From Atopomonas hussainii (GTDB lineage Bacteria > Pseudomonadota > Gammaproteobacteria > Pseudomonadales > Pseudomonadaceae), in NCBI RefSeq assembly GCF_900109735.1, contig NZ_FOAS01000007.1, forward strand, positions 151,246-215,245: 64,000 bases of DNA. Direction: 5' to 3'. The notes under the pieces were generated by a model, which saw only the letters and a program-made list of their open reading frames with translations, did no database searches and had not been told where the DNA came from. Positions 31,800 through 42,114 of this stretch are shown in pieces; the stretch's first letter is position 1; the number at the start of each line of letters is the position of its first letter. A program made the position numbers and the translations under genes.

Positions 31800-31803
<4 letters not shown>
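30979..31803 (+). CDS. rsmA: 16S rRNA dimethyladenosine methyltransferase RsmA (KsgA)
   Basis: This enzyme dimethylates A1518 and A1519 of 16S rRNA late in small-subunit assembly; its loss gives kasugamycin resistance. The 274-residue protein shows FGQNFLHD, the SAM-binding [14 protein letters not shown] and the catalytic NLPYNIST. The start is ATG 30979 with GGAG 6 bases upstream; an in-frame TTG at 30964 is less likely. It overlaps apaG by 4 bases. Confidence 0.96.
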
Positions 31804-32182
<379 letters not shown>

Positions 32183-32183
<1 letters not shown>

Positions 32184-33001
32184 TGGCGCATTACGCAGTG
32201 GGCGACATCCAAGGTTGCCTAAAGCCCCTGCAATGCTTACTCAAACAGGTCGACTTCAACCCCAGTCGCGACACTCTGTGGGTGGCCGGCGACATGGTTA
32301 ATCGCGGCCCGCAGTCGCTGGAAACCTTACGCTTTTTACACGCTATGGATGACGCGGTGATCGCCGTGCTGGGCAATCACGACCTGCATCTGATCGCCTG
32401 CGCTTTGGTCAACGAGCGCCAGCGCCGCAGCGACACCCTAGCGCCGATTTTGCAAGCGCCCGACGGCGACGAGCTCATCCACTGGCTGCGCCAACACAAG
32501 CTGATGCATGACGACCGTCGCTTGGGTTTCTCGATGAGCCACGCCGGCGTGCCGCCAATCTGGACGCGCGACAAAGCCCTCAAGCGTGCGGCGGAAGTCG
32601 AAGCCGTGCTGCGTGATGACGCGACCGTCATCGACTTTCTACGCCACATGTACGGCAATCAGCCGGCCTGCTGGGATAACGCCCTTGAAGGCTTCGACCG
32701 CCTGCGCCTGATCACTAACTACTTCACCCGCATGCGCTTTACCCAAGCCGACGGCACCCTCGACCTGACCAGCAAGGAAGGCCTCGACAGCGCGCCCGAA
32801 GGTTTCGCCCCGTGGTTTAGCCACCCGCACAAAATGGCCGGTGAACGGCTTATTTTTGGCCACTGGGCGGCGCTCGAGGGCCACTGCGAAGTGCCCGGCC
32901 TGTTTGCGCTGGATACCGGCTGCGTATGGGGCGGCCAACTGACTTTACTCAACTTGCACAGCGAAGAACGCATCGCCTGCGACTGCCCAACCCGAGACTA
33001 A
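32183..33001 (+). CDS. apaH: Diadenosine tetraphosphatase (symmetrical)
   Basis: This enzyme splits Ap4A symmetrically into two ADP and removes Np4A-type caps from RNA. The 272-residue protein carries the metallophosphoesterase motifs GDIQGC (about 7-12), [10 protein letters not shown] and GNHDLH, with histidines later in [10 protein letters not shown] and [12 protein letters not shown]. It shares one base with the apaG stop and is followed after one base by glpE. Confidence 0.97.
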
Positions 33002-33002
33002 G

Positions 33003-33317
33003 ATGAACTACCAACGCATCAGCCCCGAACAAGCCCTAGCCCTGCGTGAACGTGAAGCGCAGTGGGTGGATATTCGCGATGAAGCCAGCTTCGCCGCCGG
33101 GCATATCCCCGAGTGCGTGCATTTGGACAATACCAACTTGGCCCGCTACCTGATCGAAGCCGATCACGATCGGCCGCTGATCGTGGTCTGCTACCACGGC
33201 AACTCCAGCCAGCAGGCCGCCGCTTATTTAGCCGAGCAAGGCTTTGATGAGGTGTACAGCTTGGATGGCGGCTTTACCTTGTGGCAAAGCCTGTACCCCA
33301 CGGATGTTGCACGTTAA
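33003..33317 (+). CDS. glpE: Thiosulfate sulfurtransferase GlpE (rhodanese)
   Basis: This is a 104-residue single-domain rhodanese that transfers sulfur from thiosulfate to cyanide or thiols. The active-site loop is VVCYHGNSSQQAA with the catalytic cysteine at about residue 64. The family motif DIRDEASFAAGHIPE is near the N-terminus. It ends the rsmA-apaG-apaH-glpE run, as in P. aeruginosa. It converges on waaA, and no clear terminator was seen in the 33-base gap. Confidence 0.94.
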   Translation: MNYQRISPEQALALREREAQWVDIRDEASFAAGHIPECVHLDNTNLARYLIEADHDRPLIVVCYHGNSSQQAAAYLAEQGFDEVYSLDGGFTLWQSLYPTDVAR

Positions 33318-33350
33318 GCAGCACTGCTTTGCTCGCTGTTTCTGACTGCT

Positions 33351-34634
33351 TTAGGCAATTTGCTGGTCGATAATCGCCAACAAGCGCTGCAAAGCTCCCT
33401 GATTGGCTTTGACCACCGCCAACGCGCACTGACCTTGCGCCTGGGCTTTGGCGGGTTCGGCAAAGCCGGCGATGAGCGCCGCCGCTAGGCCATCGGCATT
33501 CTGCACTGTGGTCAGGCCATGGGCGCTACTCAATAGCGCGGCAATTTCTAAGAAATTAAACACATGCGGGCCGCTGAGCACCGGCAGCGCCAAGGCCGCT
33601 GGCTCGAGCAAGTTATGTCCGCCGCGCTCGACCAAGCTGCCGCCAACAAACGCTTGCTGGGCCAAGGCGAAAAACAGCATCAGTTCGCCCATGCTGTCGC
33701 CGACAAAGACCTGCGTATCGGCTGTGACCGGCACATTCTCGCTGCGACAGCGGGTGATTAAGCCCGCGCTACGGCACAACTGCGCCACAGCGCTAAACCG
33801 CTCCGGGTGACGCGGCACCAAGAGCAGCAGCGCTTTAGGGAACTGCGTGAGCAGCTGCTGATGCGCAGCGAGCACTTGTTCGTCCTCACCGGCATGGGTG
33901 CTGGCGGCAATCCACACTGGGCGCTCAGTCAGTTGCCATGCCTCGGCCAGTGCTTGCGCGGCATTCAACACGCTCTCGGCCACGCTGATATCGAACTTAA
34001 TCGAGCCCGTCACCTGCACCGCCTCAGCGCGGGCGCCCAAGGCGCGAAAGCGCTCAGCCTCGGTTTGTGTCTGCACGGCAATCGCCGACAGGCTCGCCAG
34101 CATAGGTGCGGTCAAACCGGCTAAGCGCGCATAACCGCGTGCCGAACGCTCCGACAGCCGCGCATTGGCCAACACCACCGGCACGCCCAGCTCGGCACAC
34201 ACGGCAATATGGTTCGGCCACAGCTCGGTTTCCATGATGATCGCCACACGCGGCGCGATACGGCGAATAAAGCGCCGCGCCAGCCACGGCAAGTCATAGG
34301 GCAGATAGACATGCTGCACGCGCCCGGCCAGCTCACCCTGCATAAACATGGCCTGAATCCGCTCCGAGCCGGTGGGCGTCATGCAGGTCACGGTAATCGG
34401 CAAGTCCGGGTGGCGCTTAGCTAATTCGCGCAGCATAGGCGCCGCGGCAATGCTCTCACCCACCGACACGGCGTGAATCCAAATACCGCCGGGTTTAAAC
34501 GCTTGCTGATAGAGCGCAAAACGCTCGGCCACGCGCTTGGCATAGGCCGGCGCCCGCCACGCACGCCACGCTAAACGCAGGCCAATCAGCGGCAGCAGCA
34601 AACAGTAAATCAGGGTGTAAAGGCTTCTATTCAT
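33351..34634 (-). CDS. waaA: 3-deoxy-D-manno-octulosonic acid (Kdo) transferase
   Basis: This inner-membrane enzyme adds Kdo residues to lipid IVA, the first step of LPS core assembly. The 427-residue GT30 protein has a membrane-anchoring N-terminus (TLIYCLLLPLIGLRLAW), followed by IWIHAVSVGESIAA, IIMETELWPN and ITGSIKFD-like segments. FVGGSLVERGGHNLLEPAALALPVLSGPHVFNF lies in the donor-binding half. No clear binding site precedes ATG 34634. Its promoter region is shared with the divergent oxidoreductase gene. Length is normal. Confidence 0.95.
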   Translation of the reverse strand: MNRSLYTLIYCLLLPLIGLRLAWRAWRAPAYAKRVAERFALYQQAFKPGGIWIHAVSVGESIAAAPMLRELAKRHPDLPITVTCMTPTGSERIQAMFMQGELAGRVQHVYLPYDLPWLARRFIRRIAPRVAIIMETELWPNHIAVCAELGVPVVLANARLSERSARGYARLAGLTAPMLASLSAIAVQTQTEAERFRALGARAEAVQVTGSIKFDISVAESVLNAAQALAEAWQLTERPVWIAASTHAGEDEQVLAAHQQLLTQFPKALLLLVPRHPERFSAVAQLCRSAGLITRCRSENVPVTADTQVFVGDSMGELMLFFALAQQAFVGGSLVERGGHNLLEPAALALPVLSGPHVFNFLEIAALLSSAHGLTTVQNADGLAAALIAGFAEPAKAQAQGQCALAVVKANQGALQRLLAIIDQQIA

Positions 34635-34746
34635 GGGCGCGCAGCTTAGCGGCTTCGGCTTGGCAATGCGAGATTGCTGCCTGTATCGATGGCAGGTGCA
34701 CTAAGCGGTTCGCGGTATACTGGCGCAAATTTTTTTGGGGCCTGTT

Positions 34747-35943
34747 ATGAGCGCAGTTGGCAACGCATCCTCGTCCGTCTTAACCACCGACATTCTGCTC
34801 GTCGGCGGCGGCATCGCCGGTTTATGGCTCAACGCCCGTTTACGCGCCGCAGGCTTTCACACCGTATTGGTGGAAAAAACCGGCTTAGGCGGCGTGCAGA
34901 CTTTAGGCTCGCAAGGGATTATCCACGGCGGCATCAAATACACCCTAAGCGGCGGCCTCACCGGCGCCAGCGAGGCGATTGCCGATATGCCCAGCCGCTG
35001 GAGAGCCTGCTTAGAAGGCACTGGCGAGCTGGATTTACAAGGTGTGCGGCGTTTGTCCGAGGCACATTATTTGTGGTCGCCAGGCAGCTTGGTCAGCGGC
35101 TTGGCGGGCTTCTTTGCCAGCAAAAGCGTACGCGGCCGCGCCGAGGCGTGCAGCAAGGCCGACTTACCCAGCGCCTTCCAGCACAAGCAATTCAAAGGCA
35201 AGGCCTATCGCCTTAACGAAGTGGTGATCGATGTACCGCAGTTGGTCGAGTGCCTTGTCGCCCTCGGTGGCGATGCCTTTGTACACGCCGAGCAATTGCT
35301 GCCGCTACGCGAAGGCGGCGTGCTCTGTGGCCTGCGCGCCGATGGCGTAGAGATTCGCGCGCAGCGAGTAATCTGCACTGCTGGGCGCGGCAATGCGCAG
35401 CTACTCAGCGAGCTAGGCGTTAGCCAGCCGCAGCAGCAAGTACGTCCGCTGCATCAGGTGTTGGTCAAAGCGCCCAACCTGCCCGCGCTCTATGCCCACG
35501 CCTTAGGCGCCGGCACTAAGCCGCGCACCACCATCACCACACATATCGCCAGCGACGGGCAAACCGTGTGGAACTTAGGCGGGGATTTGGCCGAAGCCGA
35601 CGGCGTAGCACGCGATGAAGCGAGCCAAATTGCCCAAGCGCAAAAAGAACTGGCTGACCTGCTGCCGTGGATCGACTTAAGCGCCGCCCGTTTCGCCACA
35701 TGGCGGGTCGAGCGCGCCGAGCCTGCGCAAAACAGCCTGATGCGCCCGGATAACGCCTTCCTACACTGCGACAACGCACTGCTGGTGGCGTGGCCGACCA
35801 AGCTAGCGCTGACGCCCAATTTGGCCGATCAAGTGCTTGCTGCCCTTGATGAGCAACAGATCTGCCCGCAGGCCAACGGCCAGCGCCCCGACTTGCCGCA
35901 GCCACCGATGGCGCAAGCCCCGTGGGAGCGTCTGTTGCCATGA
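34747..35943 (+). CDS. FAD-dependent oxidoreductase (DAO/GlpD-like)
   Basis: The 398-residue protein has an N-terminal dinucleotide-binding motif ILLVGGGIAGLWLNARLRAAG (about 15-35) and GSQGIIHGGIKYTLSGG, which resembles the glycerol-3-phosphate and 2-hydroxyglutarate dehydrogenase group. The substrate is unknown. A homologue sits between waaA and an aldo/keto reductase in P. aeruginosa, as I recall. ATG 34747 has GGGG 6 bases upstream, and TATACT at 34716-34721 may be its -10. It overlaps the aldo/keto reductase by 4 bases, so the two probably act together. Confidence 0.8.
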   Translation: MSAVGNASSSVLTTDILLVGGGIAGLWLNARLRAAGFHTVLVEKTGLGGVQTLGSQGIIHGGIKYTLSGGLTGASEAIADMPSRWRACLEGTGELDLQGVRRLSEAHYLWSPGSLVSGLAGFFASKSVRGRAEACSKADLPSAFQHKQFKGKAYRLNEVVIDVPQLVECLVALGGDAFVHAEQLLPLREGGVLCGLRADGVEIRAQRVICTAGRGNAQLLSELGVSQPQQQVRPLHQVLVKAPNLPALYAHALGAGTKPRTTITTHIASDGQTVWNLGGDLAEADGVARDEASQIAQAQKELADLLPWIDLSAARFATWRVERAEPAQNSLMRPDNAFLHCDNALLVAWPTKLALTPNLADQVLAALDEQQICPQANGQRPDLPQPPMAQAPWERLLP

Positions 35944-36746
35944 GCCTTAAGCCTTACTACCGCGCACTGGGCAACACTGGCCTTAAGCTTTCGCCGCTGG
36001 GTTTAGGCACAGTAAAAATCGGCCGCAACCAAGGGGTGAAATACCCAACCGGCTTTGAGCTGCCCGACGACAACGCGGTGCGCAACCTGCTCGCCCAAGC
36101 CCACGATTTAGGCATCAACCTGCTCGACACCGCACCGGCCTACGGCAAGAGTGAAGAACGCCTCGGCCCACTGCTCAAAGGCCAACGAGAGCAGTGGCTG
36201 ATTTGCAGTAAAGTTGGTGAAGAGTTCACCGATGGGCAGTCGTCATTCGATTTTTCTGCCGCGCACACCCGCTACTCCATCGAGCGCAGCCTAAAACGCC
36301 TCGGCACCGACTATCTGGACATGGTGCTGGTGCATTCCGACGGCAACGACATGGCGATTCTTGAGCAGACCGACGTCTACCCCACCCTGCTGGAACTGAA
36401 AGCCGCAGGCCTGATTCGCGCCATTGGGTTTTCTGGCAAAACCCTGGCGGGCGGCATCGCCGCGCTGCAAGACGGCGACTGTGCCATGGTCACCTTCAAC
36501 CTCAACGAGCAAGGCGAGCAAGGCGTGCTGGATTACGCTGCCGCGCACCACAAAGGCATCTTGATTAAGAAAGCCTTAGCCAGCGGCCATGTGTGCCTGC
36601 AAGACGGCCAAGACCCTGTGCAGGCCAGCTTCGAGCTGATCTTGCGCCAACCGTCGGTCAGCAGCGTGATCGTCGGAACCATCACCCCCGCGCACCTGTC
36701 CCATAATGTGACTACTGCGTGTCAGGTGTTGGCGCGCCTTTCCTAA
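35940..36746 (+). CDS. Aldo/keto reductase
   Basis: This is a 268-residue NADPH-dependent reductase. The pattern GLGTVKIGRN, INLLDTAPAYGKSEERLG (catalytic Asp and Tyr), LICSKVGEE (catalytic Lys) and MVLVHSDG (catalytic His) gives a full active site. The C-terminal SSVIVGTITPAHLSHNV is the cofactor end. The physiological substrate is not known. It starts inside the stop of the FAD-dependent gene (ATGA). Confidence 0.87.
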   Translation: MSLKPYYRALGNTGLKLSPLGLGTVKIGRNQGVKYPTGFELPDDNAVRNLLAQAHDLGINLLDTAPAYGKSEERLGPLLKGQREQWLICSKVGEEFTDGQSSFDFSAAHTRYSIERSLKRLGTDYLDMVLVHSDGNDMAILEQTDVYPTLLELKAAGLIRAIGFSGKTLAGGIAALQDGDCAMVTFNLNEQGEQGVLDYAAAHHKGILIKKALASGHVCLQDGQDPVQASFELILRQPSVSSVIVGTITPAHLSHNVTTACQVLARLS

Positions 36747-36839
36747 ACGTAAAGGACTAACACTAGAAGCGCTTAGACAATCGGCAAACGGCGACTTGCG
36801 TTTGATTCGTGCAGCCATTGTATGAGCGCCTAACTACCT

Positions 36840-37712
36840 ATGACCGAACTCCTGCTCAGCAAAGACCCGCAGCGCTTTATCACCCAGCCTTTGCTGGTTG
36901 AGGCCAATGCCGAGCAGTTGTTGTATCAGCCGTTAGCGCAGTCACTGAGCTTTGGCCAAATGCAGGCGCGGCGCGTGCCGCTGCAGCTTTCCTGTGCCGA
37001 GCAGTTCACCACCGAAGTGGCCAATTTAGGCGTCTCCGTGCGCCTGACCTTGCGCTGGCAAGGGCAGGATTACGCCATCGTGGTGCAGCAAGAACGCCCC
37101 GACCGTGGCGACTGCGTGCTCAAGCTGATCTCGGGTTACGTGCCCTCGCACCTGCTAGAGCTGCCCCTGCTGTGCGCGTTAGAAGAAGTCGCCGAAGAAT
37201 GCCTGATCGAAACCCCGCACGGCTTTCTGCCCGGGCGTTTTGACTGCGTGTGGCTGCCCACGCCCTATGCCGACCATTTGCCGCACCACAAAAAAGCCAG
37301 CTATCAGCTGCAGGCTAAGTGCGGCAGCGCACGCACCGTGCGTAACCAGCGACAAACCCTGCAAGAGCGCCCCAGCGCTTATGTGCATACCCCGACGGCC
37401 TCGCTACAACTGGTGTATGACCTGCAACTGCAGCTGCCAGATAACCTCGGGCCGATCAGTCTCTGGCATGTGGATGAGCACTTAGAAGGCCAGCATTTAG
37501 TCGCCCGCCTCGACCGCCGCCACCCCAAGCTGTTTTTAGCCCCACTGACCGAACACGGCATGGCCAATCAGCTGTTCAGCCTGCACAACGGCGAGCTGAT
37601 TGCCGCCGACACCCGCGATATCTGGCTCAGCGAGGGGTTTGCCCCGCGCCAGCATTGGCTGGTGCAGGACAGTCATATTCATTGGGCTGATTATCACGCG
37701 CGGGCACACTAA
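36840..37712 (+). CDS. Uncharacterised protein with a Nudix-box-like stretch
   Basis: I do not recognise this 290-residue protein with certainty. A central stretch ELPLLCALEEVAEECLIE (about 107-124) resembles a Nudix box, in which REUxEExGU would carry the metal-binding glutamates. Here the arginine is glutamate and the spacing of the upstream glycine is off, so activity is doubtful. No signal peptide or membrane segment is evident. It follows the aldo/keto reductase by 93 bases on the same strand and stops at the exact edge of repeat copy B. Confidence 0.65.
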   Translation: MTELLLSKDPQRFITQPLLVEANAEQLLYQPLAQSLSFGQMQARRVPLQLSCAEQFTTEVANLGVSVRLTLRWQGQDYAIVVQQERPDRGDCVLKLISGYVPSHLLELPLLCALEEVAEECLIETPHGFLPGRFDCVWLPTPYADHLPHHKKASYQLQAKCGSARTVRNQRQTLQERPSAYVHTPTASLQLVYDLQLQLPDNLGPISLWHVDEHLEGQHLVARLDRRHPKLFLAPLTEHGMANQLFSLHNGELIAADTRDIWLSEGFAPRQHWLVQDSHIHWADYHARAH

Positions 37713-37832
37713 TTAACTGGCTGCGTACTGCAATCGCTGCGTTACGCGGTGCTCACAACCTCGCCTACCAGACGGTATGTCTCGGTTGCTGCGCGCCGGG
37801 CGCCTTGCGCTTACAACACTCGCCGAGTTAAT
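37712..37832. repeat. 121-bp intergenic repeat, copy B, with inverted ends
   Basis: This second copy of the element at 173-292 lies between convergent genes (the Nudix-like gene and the acyl-CoA dehydrogenase). Its first base is the last base of a stop codon. ATTAACTGGC (37712-37721) pairs with GCCGAGTTAAT (37822-37832) with the same single bulge as in copy A. The two differences between 5' arms are matched by two compensating differences in the 3' arms. Confidence 0.75.
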
Positions 37833-37845
37833 AGCCGCTAGTTTT

Positions 37846-39051
37846 TTATTTCAGTTCTTTCGAGCTTTTCCCCAACAAACGGCGCGCCACAATTAATAGC
37901 TGGACTTGCTGGGTGCCTTCGAAGATGTCGAGAATCTTCGCGTCGCGCGCCCATTTCTCCAGCAGCTCATCTTCGCCGTAGCCACTCAGCCCACACAGCT
38001 CCACGCATTTAAGTGCCACATCGGTGGCCATGCGCCCCGCCTTGGCTTTGGCCATGGAGGCTTCTTTGGAGTTGGGCAGGCGGTTATCGGCCATCCACGC
38101 GGCTTTTAAGGTGAGCAAGCGCGAGGCTTCCCATTCGGCTTCCAGCTGATACAGCTGCGCTTCGGCATGGCTGACGCTTAATAGCGGCTTGCGGTAGTCC
38201 AGCGCACAGTGGTCTTGCAGCAGTTCGCGGGCGCGATCCAGCGAGGCCTTGGCCAAGCCCACGGCCATCGCCGCCACCATGGGCCGGGTGTTATCGAAGG
38301 TCTCCATCACCCCGGCGAAACCTTTGGCCACGTCGACCTCGGGATTACCGAGCAGGTTTTCCGCTGGCACGCGGCAATCGCTAAAGCGAATCGCTGCGGT
38401 GTCCGAGGCTTTGATGCCGAGCTTTTTCTCCAGCCGCGTGACTTCCATACCCGGCGTGCCGTGTTCGACCACAAAGGATTTGATCGCCGCACGGCCTAAG
38501 CCTTTATCTAAGGTCGCCCACACCACCACAGCACCGGCACGAGCGCCGGAGGTAACAAAAATCTTCTCGCCGTTGAGCACGTAATGATCGCCATCGCGCA
38601 CGGCGGTGGTGCGAATCGCCGCCGAGTCGGAGCCGCAGTCCGGCTCGGTAATCGCCATCGCCGCCCAAATGCCGTCGAAGCGTTTGAGCTGCTCGTCGTT
38701 GGCCACGGCGGCAATCGCCGCGTTGCCTAAGCCTTGGCGCGGCATGGCGAGCAGCAGGCCGACATCGCCCCAGCACAGCTCCATAATGCCTAAGCAGGTC
38801 GACAGGTTGCTGCCGTTGCGCACGCCCTCTTCGTGCTCGCTGCTTTGCCGTTTGCTGGTGCGCGCGCCGGCGCTTTCTGGGCTGCCGGCATTCATACCGT
38901 CGAGCAGCGCGGCGAGCATGTCGAGCTCTTTCGGGTAGTCGTGCTCGGCCAAGTCGTATTTGCGCGAGATGGGCCGGTAATACTGACCTGCCACTTGACG
39001 CGCTTGGGCGATCAGGCCGCGGAATTTACGCGGGGTTTCCAGATTGATCAT
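37846..39051 (-). CDS. Acyl-CoA dehydrogenase
   Basis: This is a 401-residue FAD enzyme that introduces the alpha-beta double bond in an acyl-CoA. It has the family blocks WAAMAITEPDCGSDSAAIRTTAV and LNGEKIFVTSGARAGAVVVWATL. The C-terminal LCGLSGYGEDELLEKWARDAKILDIFEGTQQVQ contains the region of the catalytic glutamate. AAGGAG precedes ATG 39051 by 6 bases. It is downstream of a second dehydrogenase gene (10 bases between) and the two may form a heteromer. Chain-length preference cannot be told. Confidence 0.9.
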   Translation of the reverse strand: MINLETPRKFRGLIAQARQVAGQYYRPISRKYDLAEHDYPKELDMLAALLDGMNAGSPESAGARTSKRQSSEHEEGVRNGSNLSTCLGIMELCWGDVGLLLAMPRQGLGNAAIAAVANDEQLKRFDGIWAAMAITEPDCGSDSAAIRTTAVRDGDHYVLNGEKIFVTSGARAGAVVVWATLDKGLGRAAIKSFVVEHGTPGMEVTRLEKKLGIKASDTAAIRFSDCRVPAENLLGNPEVDVAKGFAGVMETFDNTRPMVAAMAVGLAKASLDRARELLQDHCALDYRKPLLSVSHAEAQLYQLEAEWEASRLLTLKAAWMADNRLPNSKEASMAKAKAGRMATDVALKCVELCGLSGYGEDELLEKWARDAKILDIFEGTQQVQLLIVARRLLGKSSKELK

Positions 39052-39061
39052 GGCCTGCTCC

Positions 39062-40345
39062 TTACAACACTAAGCTGTTGGCTAACACGGCAAAGCCGCG
39101 CACATCGCGATACCAGCGCTCGACGGGGTGCTCTTGGGTAAAGCCGTGGCCACCGAGTAATTGCACCGCATCGCTGGCGATGCGCATCAGCTTGTCTTCA
39201 GCTTGCAGGCGGGCCAGATAGGCCTCGCGGGTGAAACTTTGCTGCTGATCGATCCGTGCACAGGCACGCCAGAGCAATAAGCGCACGCCTTCCAGCTCGA
39301 TAGCCATATTGGCGACGGGAAACGCCACGCCTTGGCGATGGCTAATCGGTTCGCCAAAGGCGTGGCGATCGTTGACGTAGGGAATCACGTAATCCAACGC
39401 CGCTTGCGCCACGCCCACGGCCAGCGCGCAACCGCCCAGCGCCAGCACATCGAGCAACTGTTGATAGGCAAAGTGCTGATCGGTAAGCCGCGCCGCTTGC
39501 GGTACACGCACTTTGGTCAGCTGAACTTGCGCCAGCGCCGCGCCTTTAAGACCCATCGCCGGTTGTGCACGGCAGCTGACCCCGGCGCTGTTGCGCTCGA
39601 CGATAAACAGCGCCGGCTCACCATCGGCATAGGCGCTAACAATCAGGTGACTGGCCTCGGCACCACCCACCAGCATGGCCTTGCTGCCGCTTAGCACATA
39701 GCCCTTGCCTTTACGCTCGGCACGGCACCGCAGGCGATGCGGGTCGGCCAACACCTGCTGCTCGGCCAAGGCCAAGGCGATCTGCGGTGCATTCTCGGTT
39801 AATAGCGCCGGCAACCACTGCGCTTGTGCACTGGCGGTGGCGAAGCGGCGCAGCAGGTTCGCCACGCTCAAGCCTTGCAGGCTGACTAAGGCCAGCGATA
39901 CATCGCCGTGGGCCAATGTTTCCGTCAATAGGGCGCCGGTCACGCAGGCGGCGTCATCGGCCAAACCGCCGTGCGCTTGCGGCACGCCGTAATGGGTTAG
40001 GCCAAGTTCGGCCAGACTGGCGCGCAGTTCAGCGGGGCAACGGGCGTTGTGGTCAGCATCCGCCGCAGCGGGGCGCAGCAGCTCGGCGGCTACTTGCTGC
40101 AAGGTGTCTTGCAGCAGGCGCTGGTCTTCACTGAGGGTTAGGTCAAACAGGCCGCTGGGGTTAGCGCTGCTCGCCGGGCGCGGGCGCGACTGGCCGCCGC
40201 GCTGAGTCATCAGGCTAAAACTGGTTTTGCTGCCTTGATACAGCCAGCGCTCGATGGGCTTGCGTAAGCGCAGTCGGTCGGGCCATTGGGCGCCGGCGAT
40301 TTTATTCAGCAGCGCCAGCGCGCGGCCTTGCAGTTGCATCAACAT
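39062..40345 (-). CDS. Acyl-CoA dehydrogenase family protein
   Basis: The 427-residue protein shows the acyl-CoA dehydrogenase fold: an N-terminal helical domain, a middle barrel (KGYVLSGSKAMLVGGAEASHLIVSAY) and a C-terminal helical domain (YVNDRHAFGEPISHRQGVAFPVANMAIELE and LLGGHGFTQEHPVERWYRDVRGFAVL). It is less canonical than its neighbour: the usual TEPxxGSD region reads ALAEQQVLADPHR, so substrate or FAD handling may differ. GGAGG precedes ATG 40345 by 8 bases. A homologous pair lies between the oxidoreductases and hldE in P. aeruginosa, as I recall. Confidence 0.85.
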   Translation of the reverse strand: MLMQLQGRALALLNKIAGAQWPDRLRLRKPIERWLYQGSKTSFSLMTQRGGQSRPRPASSANPSGLFDLTLSEDQRLLQDTLQQVAAELLRPAAADADHNARCPAELRASLAELGLTHYGVPQAHGGLADDAACVTGALLTETLAHGDVSLALVSLQGLSVANLLRRFATASAQAQWLPALLTENAPQIALALAEQQVLADPHRLRCRAERKGKGYVLSGSKAMLVGGAEASHLIVSAYADGEPALFIVERNSAGVSCRAQPAMGLKGAALAQVQLTKVRVPQAARLTDQHFAYQQLLDVLALGGCALAVGVAQAALDYVIPYVNDRHAFGEPISHRQGVAFPVANMAIELEGVRLLLWRACARIDQQQSFTREAYLARLQAEDKLMRIASDAVQLLGGHGFTQEHPVERWYRDVRGFAVLANSLVL

Positions 40346-40527
40346 GCCTGAATCCTCCGCAGGTGATGCAAGCAGTGTGGCAGCTGATGGCGCGCTGGCT
40401 ATGACCGCACCGCCAAATTACTTTGGCAGCGCAGTCAGTGGTGTTGCGTCAGCAAGTCGATTGCGTCGACGAACACCGCAATCACCGCGTAACGTCGTGA
40501 CTGCGTTGTGATTGTGTCGCGCAGCGA

Positions 40528-41955
40528 TTAATCGCGCTGGGTTTTGATCTTCTCGACAATCGCCGTGGTCGAGCAGCTATCGACAAAACTCAGCACCTTC
40601 ACCGTGCCGCCATACGACTGCACAATCGGCGCGCCCACCACACCGTCGATGCCGTAGTCGCCGCCTTTAACCAACACATCGGGGCGGATCACTTCCAGCA
40701 GGCGCTCGGGGGTGTCTTCACTAAAGCTCACCACCCAATCCACCGCGCCCAAACCAGCCAGCACGGCCATGCGGCGGTCGACGCTGTTAATTGGGCGCCC
40801 GGGGCCTTTTAGGCGTGACACAGAAGCATCGTCGTTAATCGCCACAATCAAGCGATCGCCCTCACGGCGGGCGTCTTCAAGATAGCCCACGTGACCGGCA
40901 TGAATGATGTCGAAGCAGCCGTTGGTGAACACTACCTTCTCGCCATGCGCGCGGGCATCTTCGATGGCCACTAACAGCTGTTCGACGTTCATCACGCCGC
41001 GCTCGGAGCCTTGCTCGCGCTGCACGGCACGGCGCAGTTCTGGCGCACTGATCGCTGCGGTGCCGAGCTTGCCGACCACAATGCCGGCGGCCAAGTTGGC
41101 CAGCGCCACGGCTTGCGGCAGCTCTTCACCGGCGGCAATGGCTGCGGCCAAGGTGGAGATCACGGTATCGCCAGCGCCGGTGACGTCGAACACTTCACGC
41201 GCACGCGCCGGCAGGTGCAGCTCTGGCTGGCCGGGGCGCAGCAAGGTCATGCCCTGCTCGCTACGGGTGATCAGCAGCGCGCCGAGCTCAAGCTCTTGCA
41301 TCAGCGCCTCGCCCTTGGCGACCAATTCGGCCTCATCGCGGCAGGTGCCGACAATGGTTTCGAACTCGTGCAGGTTGGGGGTAATCAGGCTGGCGCCACG
41401 GTAGATGCTGAAATCGCTGCCTTTGGGGTCGGCCAGCACAGTAATGCCACGGGCGCGCGCCAGCTGAATCAGCTGCTGATGGTTCTTCAGGGCGCCTTTG
41501 CCGTAGTCGGACAAAATCAGCACTTTGACCTTATCCAGCAGCTGCTCGACATCGCCCGCTAAGGCTTGGGTGTCGGTATTGAAGGGCTCTTCGAAGTCCA
41601 AGCGCAGCAGCTGTTGATGACGACTCATCACGCGCAACTTAACGATGGTCGGCTGCTCGCTGCGACGCTGAAACTGGCTGGCCACACCGGCCGCAGTAAG
41701 GCGCTCGGTGAGCGCATCGGCGGCTTCGTCGTTACCGGTCACGCCAACTAAATACGCCGGCGCGCCCAAGGCGGAAATATTCAGCGCCACGTTAGCCGCG
41801 CCACCGGGGCGGTCTTCGCGCTGGTCGACTCGCACCACCGGCACCGGAGCCTCGGGCGAAATACGCTGGGTCGGGCCATGCCAATAGCGATCCAGCATCA
41901 CGTCGCCAACCACTAAAACAGGCGCCTGATCAAAGCGCGGCATGCTGAGTTTCAT
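40528..41955 (-). CDS. hldE: Bifunctional heptose 7-phosphate kinase / heptose 1-phosphate adenylyltransferase
   Basis: This makes ADP-heptose for the LPS inner core. The 475-residue fusion has a ribokinase-type kinase domain (about 1-320; [15 protein letters not shown] and the catalytic [16 protein letters not shown]) and a nucleotidyltransferase domain (about 345-475; [26 protein letters not shown]). The start is ATG 41955 with AGGAG 5 bases upstream. In P. aeruginosa it is next to msbA, as I recall; here signalling genes and dnpA/mig-14-like genes lie between. Confidence 0.97.
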   Translation of the reverse strand: MKLSMPRFDQAPVLVVGDVMLDRYWHGPTQRISPEAPVPVVRVDQREDRPGGAANVALNISALGAPAYLVGVTGNDEAADALTERLTAAGVASQFQRRSEQPTIVKLRVMSRHQQLLRLDFEEPFNTDTQALAGDVEQLLDKVKVLILSDYGKGALKNHQQLIQLARARGITVLADPKGSDFSIYRGASLITPNLHEFETIVGTCRDEAELVAKGEALMQELELGALLITRSEQGMTLLRPGQPELHLPARAREVFDVTGAGDTVISTLAAAIAAGEELPQAVALANLAAGIVVGKLGTAAISAPELRRAVQREQGSERGVMNVEQLLVAIEDARAHGEKVVFTNGCFDIIHAGHVGYLEDARREGDRLIVAINDDASVSRLKGPGRPINSVDRRMAVLAGLGAVDWVVSFSEDTPERLLEVIRPDVLVKGGDYGIDGVVGAPIVQSYGGTVKVLSFVDSCSTTAIVEKIKTQRD

Positions 41956-42114
41956 AACCACTCCTAAAACGGGCCAAGCGCATCGCCCGCGCCGGCAAAA
42001 AAGTGCCGGCATGTTAGCACGCCCGTCTACCACTCACCGCCCTTGGCTCGACGATTACTCACGCAACTCCTAGACTAAAAGCATTCCGCCATCACGCCTT
42101 CGCAGGAGCCGCTC

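Noticed and set aside
40440..40515. A possible third copy of the intergenic repeat upstream of hldE's end
   Set aside because: Only about 11 bases (GTTACGCGGTG on the minus strand) agree. The arms and the rest of the element are missing.
40525..40545. Palindrome GCGATTAATCGC at the end of hldE
   Set aside because: It overlaps the stop codon and has no U-tract or partner site, so it is more likely chance.
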